From positions 1 to 7,700 of the forward strand of contig DAOWJU010000120.1 in assembly GCA_030640215.1 (NCBI GenBank): a stretch of 7,700 nt of DNA. The letters are read 5' to 3'. The translations under genes were made by a program, and so were the position numbers. Below are positions 1-4,972 of the stretch, in pieces. The stretch's first letter is position 1. Each line of letters begins with the position of its first letter. Below the pieces are notes generated by a model. The model was given only the letters and a program-made list of their open reading frames with translations, searched no databases and was not told the DNA's origin. Origin of the DNA: Desulfuromonadales bacterium (GTDB lineage Bacteria; Desulfobacterota; Desulfuromonadia; Desulfuromonadales; BM103).

Positions 1-73
1 CCTGCCAGACTTCAGGACAAATGCCAGCGTAATTGTCGCTGGCGAACTGATTCTTGGGTAAGTCTGTTGTCAT
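1..73 (-). CDS. Low-specificity L-threonine aldolase, N-terminal fragment (runs off the left edge)
   Basis: Only the first 24 codons are in the window. Read on the minus strand from the ATG at 73, they give MTTDLPKNQF followed by ASDNYAGICPEVWQ. The block FASDNYAGICPE is, as I recall it, the N-terminus typical of proteobacterial PLP-dependent threonine aldolases of the beta-eliminating-lyase fold, which in Pseudomonas proteins reads roughly FASDNYSGICPEAW. Such enzymes cleave L-threonine and L-allo-threonine to glycine and acetaldehyde in the cytoplasm. They are about 340-350 residues long, so more than 90 percent of the gene lies outside the window, including the PLP lysine. The Shine-Dalgarno is weak (GAGA about ten bases before the ATG). 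The gene is on the same strand as the peptidase upstream but separated from it by 203 bases containing a palindrome, so it probably has its own promoter. The identification rests on a short stretch but a distinctive one. Confidence 0.75.
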   Translation of the reverse strand, partial: MTTDLPKNQFASDNYAGICPEVWQ

Positions 74-122
74 TTACGTGTCTCGTCAACTTAAGAGTGA
101 TCTGTGGAATTGTTAGTTTGCG

Positions 123-151
123 ACTATAGTCAGTACAGAAAGTTAACGCAA
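123..151 (-). promoter_or_regulatory. Candidate sigma-70-type promoter for the threonine aldolase gene
   Basis: On the minus strand, TATAGT (123-128, five of six to the -10 consensus) sits 17 bases after TTGCGT (146-151, only TTG matching the -35 consensus). Transcription would start near 116, giving a leader of roughly 43 bases before the ATG at 73. The -35 element would lie inside the left arm of the palindromic repeat. The weak -35 match keeps this tentative. Confidence 0.3.
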
Positions 152-267
152 AGACGCCAAGGAAAGCTAGTAAAGACGCAATAAATTCTTAAAGCTCGGG
201 TTTTATTCTTTATCCCGAAATAGATTCTCTTTGCGCTCTTTCTTTATCCTTTGCGACTTTGCGTTAA
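143..267. repeat. Imperfect 125-base palindrome made of CTTTGCG/CGCAAAG words
   Basis: The outer arms 143-162 and 248-267 are complementary at 18 of 20 positions, including an unbroken 11-base match (TTAACGCAAAG at 143-153 with CTTTGCGTTAA at 257-267). Near the centre a second short stem pairs TCGGG (196-200) with CCCGA (214-218). The right half repeats CTTTGCG at 229, 249 and 257. The left half repeats AAAGACGC at 150 and 172. The element fills most of the gap between the stop of the peptidase gene and the start of the threonine aldolase gene. Similar CTTTGCGTCTTTGCGTTAA-like intergenic repeats are, from memory, common in several bacterial lineages, including Geobacter relatives. I see no ORF in it. 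It could be a REP/MITE-like dispersed element, a structured RNA segment, or a transcription-end structure. Confidence 0.7.
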
Positions 268-276
268 AAAAAACTA

Positions 277-3258
277 CTAACTGCCCAAACGTTTCATCTG
301 CATATTCATCTTCGCCAGAGCCTCTTCTGCCTTACTGAACATCTCATCCCCAGCAAGAACCCCCACCGAACTGGAGGCAAAACCATTATCCAGATAACGC
401 TGTGCAGCCTGGGCCAGTTTTTTCTGATCCATGGCGAGAATACCGTCACGGAAAGACTGCAGCATCTCGTGAGTTAGGCCCTGTTGTTGATGGACAAACT
501 CGCGGTAACCTCTGCTGCCCGGCGAGAGGGGACGGTCAAGCTCGGCAAAAGCAGTCAGAATTGATTGCTTGATCATCTCATCGCTGAATTCCCCCTGACA
601 GGCCCATTTAACTGCCTGCTGGTAGACGTCAAGCGTGCGCTCCAGATGCGGGTCGCGGTAAGAGAGCATGGAGAAGAGACCGCCGTCACTGTTGTAGCCA
701 GCCATGCCACCGTAAGCGCCGCCTTTTTCACGGATCTCGCGATGCAGGAAATCAGCACGCAGCAATTTGGCAAGCACCATCAGGGCCGGGGCGTCCGGGT
801 GGGTGTAGGGGACGGTGCGGAAGACGCGTGACACGTAGGCAACGGGAAGATTGTGGTGCCAGCCGGTGGCGCTCGCCAGGCTCGTGAATGGTATCGCCAG
901 GCTCGTGAATGGTATCGCCAGCTCAGGTGATGATTTGGCTTGGTCCGGCAGGGCGGCAAGCAGGCTTGACAAGGGTGCTGCCATACTCTGCTGAGCAGAT
1001 TCTTCCGCGGTTACGGCGACTGTTACTCGATTTGCAACCAATAACTGTGCAGCGATCGCTTTAAATGTCTCAGCCAGTTCAGCCATTCCCTGGTCATCAA
1101 GATCACTGGCATGCTGAATCGTCTGTGCCTGCGTCATGCCACTCCATGCTTCGCGCAGGGCAGCGGTGGGGGTCAGTGATGCTGCCGCGGCACGAGCGGC
1201 GAAGGAATGGCCGGCTCCAGGGATCGAATTCTCCACGGATGTTCTGACCTGACCAATGACCGTACGTAGCCGGTTGAGATCGCTAAAGTCAGGTGCGCTC
1301 AGCATGTCACGCAAAATTTCGCAAAGAGTTGTCTGATTGTGATCGAGAGCCTTGCCTTTGACTTCCAGGAAGGGCCGCATACGGTCCAGGTCAAGGGGGC
1401 TCTCCAGCAGGTTGGTACCGAGGCGAATGCCGCCGGTGGCTGCTGTGATGCGACGTGACATGGCCAGGTAATCGTGTCCTGCGGCACCGATCTGTGGCAG
1501 CAGGGTGCAAAAGATCGGCAGGTACGGTTGTAAGGAGTCATTCAACCCGTCGATATCGAACTGCAGGTTCAGATAGGTGATGCCGTTGGTCGGTTGGGTG
1601 AACCAGAAAGTTTCACAACCCGCAGTTGTTTTTGTTCGAAAAGGAGTCACCTGTTCTTCAGCCTCGATGTCCGTCATTTCGAGGATCGGTAGGCAGCTGG
1701 TATCCTCTGGTGCTTCCTGACTGCGTTGCAGTTCGGCAGCATTGGCCTTGATCTCAGTGATGGCCGCATCATCGAGCTTTTGTCGTATCTCGTTCAGGTG
1801 TTCGGCAAAGGCCTGCTCCTCACGTTGACTGTGCTCGAGATCGGGGCGTAGCAACAAGGTGACCCGGTGTGGGTTGTCGAGCAGGCGCTGGCGAATCAAC
1901 TTCGGGAAAAACTCCGGGTCCGTTGCGGCGCTTCTGAGCCGGTCAAGATTCTGACCAATCTGCAGCGTGCTGAACGGATCCTCAACATGCAGCCAGGGAC
2001 CGAACAGGCGCATCAACAGGCCAAGGCCATAAGGATACTGGTCACCAGTAACCTCACGATTGGCTAAGTCGTATTGATGCAGGGCGGCATCGATGCGTTC
2101 CTGCGGAAAGCCGTCTTTAGCGACCTGCTCAAGGGTGTCGAGGATTAATGCTTCGATCTCCGGTAACTTCTCCGGTTCAGTGCCCTGTAGGCCAACCGAG
2201 AGGAAGGTGTCGCGATAATCGTCGTGATAGCCGGTGCCTGGGGAAAGGTTGCGGCCCAGACCTGATTCGATCAGAGCCTGGTAGAGCGGGGCGGCCGGGT
2301 TACCCATCAACAGGTTTGACAGGATGCCGGTGGCTGCGCGCTCAAAGGTATCCTCGATCGGGCAAGTCAACCAGGCCATCTGTACCATGCTGCATTGTTG
2401 TAACTCGTCATCGGGACCAACCGGGAAAGTCTGTGTCGTGCGTATCGGCTCAGTCAGACGTTGTTCCAGGGGGATCTCGCTGTCAACTTCTTGCCGTTCA
2501 AAACGACTCAAGGCCAGTTCGTCAATCTGTTGCAAGTGTCCCTCGAGCGGCAGATTGCCGTAGGTGAAGATCCAGCTGTTGCTCGGGTGATAGTAACTTT
2601 TATGGAACGCGCGTAGCTCCTCCCAGGTCAGTTCCGGGATAACCAGCGGTTCTCCACCGGAATTCTGGCCATAACAGTTAGTTGGAAAAAGGGCGGCATT
2701 GAGGCGGCGTCCCAGCAATGACGACGGGTCAGCCATGGCACCCTTCATCTCATTGAAGACCACGCCTTTGATCATCAGACTTTCCGGATCGTTTTCATCC
2801 GCAAAATCGAGGCGATGGCCTTCCTGGAGGAAATCCTGCTCACGCAGCAAGGGAAAGAAGGTGGCATCAAGGTAAATCCCCAGCAGGTTGTAGAAGTCTT
2901 TGCGGTTCATGCTGGCGGCGGGGTAGAGAGTCCAGTCGGCAGCTGTCATAGCATTCATGAAGGTGTTCAAGCTGCGTTTGAGCATGGCAAAAAATGGATC
3001 GCGAACCGGATATTTCTGCGAACCGCAGAGCACCGTATGCTCCAGAATGTGAGCAATGCCGGTTGAATCCGGCGGTGGCGTGCGGAAGCCGATGGCAAAG
3101 ACGTTGTTCGGGTCGTCGCAGGCCAGGTGCAGCAGGCGGGCACCAGTCGGTTCATGACGCAGGGTGATGGCGGTAAGGTTCAGCTCTGGAACCGGTAATT
3201 GTTCCTGGACAAGAAAACTGCCAAGCCGCGTGCCTGGCAGGGGGAGTTTGTTGTTCAT
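277..3258 (-). CDS. M16C zinc metallopeptidase, presequence protease (PreP/Cym1) family
   Basis: This is a large clamshell zinc peptidase that degrades unstructured peptides, like mitochondrial PreP and yeast Cym1. No signal peptide is visible, so it is probably cytoplasmic. In 993-residue numbering, the inverted zinc motif HILEH has His70, Glu73 (catalytic base) and His74. The third ligand is Glu170 in NEMKGAM, 97 residues after Glu73, essentially the spacing of human PreP. The flanks CGSQKYPVRDPFF and ELTWEELRAFH are family hallmarks. In the C-terminal half, IREKGGAYGG supplies the Arg843 and Tyr849 pair used in substrate binding. The length is normal for the family (about 970-1040). I chose the ATG at 3258 because GGAG lies six bases before it. 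The in-frame ATG at 3270 adds four residues but has no Shine-Dalgarno. A 21-bp tandem duplication gives the repeat LAIPFTSLAIPFTSLA near residues 780-796. A weak TACAAT -10 at 3295-3300 may drive the gene. Family assignment is secure; the natural substrate is unknown. Confidence 0.95.
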   Translation of the reverse strand: MNNKLPLPGTRLGSFLVQEQLPVPELNLTAITLRHEPTGARLLHLACDDPNNVFAIGFRTPPPDSTGIAHILEHTVLCGSQKYPVRDPFFAMLKRSLNTFMNAMTAADWTLYPAASMNRKDFYNLLGIYLDATFFPLLREQDFLQEGHRLDFADENDPESLMIKGVVFNEMKGAMADPSSLLGRRLNAALFPTNCYGQNSGGEPLVIPELTWEELRAFHKSYYHPSNSWIFTYGNLPLEGHLQQIDELALSRFERQEVDSEIPLEQRLTEPIRTTQTFPVGPDDELQQCSMVQMAWLTCPIEDTFERAATGILSNLLMGNPAAPLYQALIESGLGRNLSPGTGYHDDYRDTFLSVGLQGTEPEKLPEIEALILDTLEQVAKDGFPQERIDAALHQYDLANREVTGDQYPYGLGLLMRLFGPWLHVEDPFSTLQIGQNLDRLRSAATDPEFFPKLIRQRLLDNPHRVTLLLRPDLEHSQREEQAFAEHLNEIRQKLDDAAITEIKANAAELQRSQEAPEDTSCLPILEMTDIEAEEQVTPFRTKTTAGCETFWFTQPTNGITYLNLQFDIDGLNDSLQPYLPIFCTLLPQIGAAGHDYLAMSRRITAATGGIRLGTNLLESPLDLDRMRPFLEVKGKALDHNQTTLCEILRDMLSAPDFSDLNRLRTVIGQVRTSVENSIPGAGHSFAARAAAASLTPTAALREAWSGMTQAQTIQHASDLDDQGMAELAETFKAIAAQLLVANRVTVAVTAEESAQQSMAAPLSSLLAALPDQAKSSPELAIPFTSLAIPFTSLASATGWHHNLPVAYVSRVFRTVPYTHPDAPALMVLAKLLRADFLHREIREKGGAYGGMAGYNSDGGLFSMLSYRDPHLERTLDVYQQAVKWACQGEFSDEMIKQSILTAFAELDRPLSPGSRGYREFVHQQQGLTHEMLQSFRDGILAMDQKKLAQAAQRYLDNGFASSSVGVLAGDEMFSKAEEALAKMNMQMKRLGS
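873..921. repeat. 21-bp in-frame tandem duplication within the M16C peptidase gene
   Basis: Two identical 21-base units occupy 873-893 and 894-914, followed by seven bases of a third (915-921), so about 2.3 copies. Because 21 is divisible by three, the reading frame is kept and the protein carries the heptad AIPFTSL twice. The repeat lies in the segment just before the fourth structural domain (GWHHNLPVAYVSR onward), which is a plausible loop or hinge and would tolerate extra residues. The exact identity of the two units suggests a recent slippage event or, less likely, an assembly artefact. Confidence 0.9.
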
Positions 3259-3332
3259 CAGATGCTCCATTCTATAGTGTCATTGTGATGATTAATTGTA
3301 GCGCACTGGTCTCTGATTGATAGCTGATATTG

Positions 3333-3360
3333 AAAATAAAAACCCCGCTGTGAGGCGGGG
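3333..3360 (-). terminator. Rho-independent terminator of the YhdH/AcuI reductase gene
   Basis: Read on the minus strand, CCCCGC (3360-3355), a six-base loop, then GCGGGG (3348-3343) form a six-pair all-GC stem. It is followed immediately by TTTTTATTTT (3342-3333). It sits 30 bases after the stop codon of the reductase gene and upstream of the peptidase start, so it ends the reductase transcript and separates it from the peptidase gene. On the plus strand the stem is not followed by a T run, so the terminator works in one direction. Confidence 0.85.
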
Positions 3361-3390
3361 CTGGATAGTGCCATAATCTTTCGGGAAAGG

Positions 3391-4377
3391 CTATAATTTT
3401 ACCAGCACACGACCGCGCGACTCCCCCTTGAGTATCGCCTGGATTGGTCCTTCCAGTTCTTCAAGCGCGACCTCGTTGACCAGTGCCTCCAGATTGATCT
3501 TCCATTCATTGGCAAGCATCTTCCAGACGGCCAGGCGCGGCTCTGTTGGAGATTGCACTGAGTCGATACCAAGCAGGCTGACACCACGCAGGATGAAGGG
3601 GAAAACATTGACTGGCAGTTCCGGGGAACCGACCAGGCCGCAGCAGGTCACGGTGCCACCGTAGCGGGTCGATTTAAGAACTGCCGCCAGCATTTCGCCG
3701 CCAACCACGTCGATCGCACCGGCCCAGCGTTCTTTCATCATCGGCCGGTCTGCATTCTCCATGATTGCGTCTCTGCTAATAACTTCGCTGGCACCCAGAC
3801 TCTTGAGAAACTCGACCTGGTCTGCTTTGCCAGTCACGGCAACCACCTGGTAGCCAGCCTTCGCCAGCAGGGCAACGGCAACGGAACCAACGCCGCCGGT
3901 TGCTCCTGTGACCAGAATTTTTCCCGCATCGACAGCGACTCGTTCAGCCAGGGCATGGACAGAAAGTCCTGCGGTGAAACCGGCAGTGCCGAGAATCATG
4001 CTATCGCGTAGTGAGAGCCCTGCAGGCAGGGCGATTGCCCATTCGGCCGGGATACGGATATATTCACCAAAGCCTCCAGAAGTGTTCATCCCCAGATCCC
4101 AGCCGGTGACCACGACCTGATCGCCAGGCTTGAAGGTGCCGCTGGCATCTTCGATAACTTCACCGGCGGCATCAATACCGGGGGTGTGTGGGAAATTCCT
4201 GGTCACACCACGGTTTCCGGTGGCGGATAGAGCGTCTTTGAAGTTCAGGGAGGAATAGTGGACCTTGATCAGTAGCGGACCTTCAGGCAAGTCGCTGATA
4301 ACGTGGTCGCCAATCTTGCGTGTAAATTTTTTCTCCGGCTGTTCTTCAACAATCAGGGCTTTGAATTGTTCGGTCAT
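3391..4377 (-). CDS. acuI: YhdH/AcuI-family NADPH-dependent reductase (acrylyl-CoA reductase / quinone oxidoreductase-like)
   Basis: This 328-residue zinc-independent medium-chain reductase matches E. coli YhdH/AcuI closely in length (324) and in signature blocks recalled from that protein. These include SSLNFKDAL (42-50), NFPHTPGIDAAG (61-72), GTAGFTAGLS (130-139), the NADPH-binding glycine-rich turn GATGGVGSVA (158-167), LKSLGASEVI (191-200), WAGAIDVVGG (218-227) and the C-terminal RGRVLVKL. It has none of the cysteine ligands of zinc alcohol dehydrogenases. AcuI enzymes reduce the toxic electrophile acryloyl-CoA to propionyl-CoA; older annotation calls them quinone oxidoreductases. The Shine-Dalgarno AAGGA lies seven bases before the ATG at 4377. 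The gene diverges from an HxlR regulator, which probably controls it, and ends at a clear terminator. One promoter candidate is TTAACA (4453-4458) with TAGATT (4429-4434) at an 18-base spacing. The family is certain; the physiological substrate is not proven by sequence, so the symbol is provisional. Confidence 0.9.
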   Translation of the reverse strand: MTEQFKALIVEEQPEKKFTRKIGDHVISDLPEGPLLIKVHYSSLNFKDALSATGNRGVTRNFPHTPGIDAAGEVIEDASGTFKPGDQVVVTGWDLGMNTSGGFGEYIRIPAEWAIALPAGLSLRDSMILGTAGFTAGLSVHALAERVAVDAGKILVTGATGGVGSVAVALLAKAGYQVVAVTGKADQVEFLKSLGASEVISRDAIMENADRPMMKERWAGAIDVVGGEMLAAVLKSTRYGGTVTCCGLVGSPELPVNVFPFILRGVSLLGIDSVQSPTEPRLAVWKMLANEWKINLEALVNEVALEELEGPIQAILKGESRGRVLVKL

Positions 4378-4496
4378 TGCAGGTTCCTTTCTCTGGAAAA
4401 TTTGTGAGTATCTTTAACACTGATGACGAATCTAGTTTTATTCTGGAGTATATGTTAAGCATGTATGGGCGGTTACATCAAGTACATACCTTTTAG

Positions 4497-4505
4497 TGCT
4501 ATAGT
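4497..4505 (+). promoter_or_regulatory. Extended -10 promoter of the HxlR regulator
   Basis: TGC followed by TATAGT matches the extended -10 pattern TGnTATAAT at all but one position. Transcription would start near 4512, about 28 bases before the GTG start codon. No convincing -35 hexamer is found at the normal distance, which is tolerable for an extended -10 promoter. The inverted repeat 4501-4522 overlaps the -10 and the predicted start site. Confidence 0.45.
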
Positions 4506-4522
4506 ACCCAAAAAGATACTAT
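4501..4522. promoter_or_regulatory. Candidate HxlR operator: perfect inverted repeat ATAGTA-N10-TACTAT
   Basis: Arms at 4501-4506 and 4517-4522 are perfectly complementary over six bases with a ten-base spacer, a layout suited to a winged-helix dimer. It overlaps the extended -10 and the expected start site of the regulator gene, so binding would block transcription, the usual autorepression design. Known operators of the family, such as the YodB box, also contain TACT/AGTA half-sites (recalled, not searched). No footprint evidence is available. Confidence 0.5.
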
Positions 4523-4539
4523 GCGTTTTTGGAGGTTCT

Positions 4540-4857
4540 GTGAAAGAGACGTACGATCATCGCTGTGGTGTAGAGATTACGCTAAATCTGATTGGTGGCA
4601 AGTGGAAGGGGGTGATTCTCTGGCATCTTTGTCAGAAAACCTTGCGCTTCAGTCAACTGAAGCGCCGCATGAACGGGGTCACGCAGAAGATGTTGACCCA
4701 ACAGTTGCGAGAATTGGAACGGGGCGGACTGGTCCACCGTGAAGTCTATCCAGAGGTGCCCCCAAAAGTTGAGTATTCATTGACTGATAAAGGTAGAAGT
4801 CTTGAGCCCATATTAAAGTTGATGTGCAAGTGGGGTCAAGAATATTGCTCCGACTGA
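4540..4857 (+). CDS. HxlR/DUF24-family winged-helix transcriptional regulator, candidate redox or electrophile sensor
   Basis: The 105-residue product matches the HxlR domain throughout. It has [14 protein letters not shown] (17-30), the recognition-helix region [24 protein letters not shown] (37-60), the wing [18 protein letters not shown] (68-85) and the C-terminal dimerisation helix ending near W98. I chose the GTG at 4540, preceded by GGAGG four bases upstream, because the protein then has normal family length and begins right before the domain. The ATG at 4465 would add 25 unrelated residues and lie upstream of the predicted promoter. Cys9 (in [10 protein letters not shown]) occupies the N-terminal position of the sensing Cys in thiol-based relatives such as YodB, HypR and QorR; Cys31, Cys96 and Cys103 are also present. 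The gene diverges from an AcuI/quinone-reductase-like gene, an arrangement known for QorR and qor2. It is therefore a likely repressor of that gene and of itself. Family membership is certain; the signal is inferred. Confidence 0.92.
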   Translation: MKETYDHRCGVEITLNLIGGKWKGVILWHLCQKTLRFSQLKRRMNGVTQKMLTQQLRELERGGLVHREVYPEVPPKVEYSLTDKGRSLEPILKLMCKWGQEYCSD

Positions 4858-4972
4858 TCTCGATGGTCGCCTGTTTACACTCCTGCGGTTTCTCTTTTCA
4901 TGTGAGAGCTTAGCTGCTAAAGTCCTTTGAGTTTTACCTCTAAATTTCCGGTGCAGGGGGTCCGGAATATCC

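Larger units (their letters stand above)
4378..4539. promoter_or_regulatory. Divergent control region between the AcuI-like reductase and the HxlR regulator
   Basis: This 162-base, locally AT-rich spacer must hold the promoters of both genes. For the leftward reductase, TTAACA (4453-4458) and TAGATT (4429-4434) are 18 bases apart; an alternative -10, TATACT, lies at 4447-4452 without a good -35. An imperfect dyad around GTATATG-TTAAG-CATGTAT (4448-4466) overlaps these elements and could be a second regulator site. For the rightward regulator, an extended -10 and an inverted repeat are listed separately. The leftward promoter assignment is weak. Confidence 0.5.

Noticed and set aside
191..220. 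The TCGGG/CCCGA hairpin as an intrinsic terminator for the peptidase gene
   Set aside because: The stem is only five pairs with a 13-base loop and lacks a following T run on either strand; it is better treated as part of the larger palindrome.
873..921. Possible CRISPR-like or mobile-element repeat
   Set aside because: The units are adjacent without spacers, in frame and within a coding region; this is a simple tandem duplication.
2148..2567. A 139-codon plus-strand open frame, with other plus-strand frames at 565-831 and 2324-2563
   Set aside because: All lie antisense inside the certain M16C peptidase gene, have compositions rich in Arg, Ser, Cys and Pro typical of shadow frames, and show no recognisable domain.
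4858..4972. Terminator or promoter between the HxlR gene and the kinase
   Set aside because: I found no stem with a T run and no convincing -35/-10 pair; only weak TTTACA and TAAATT words at wrong spacings. Whether the two genes share a transcript stays open.
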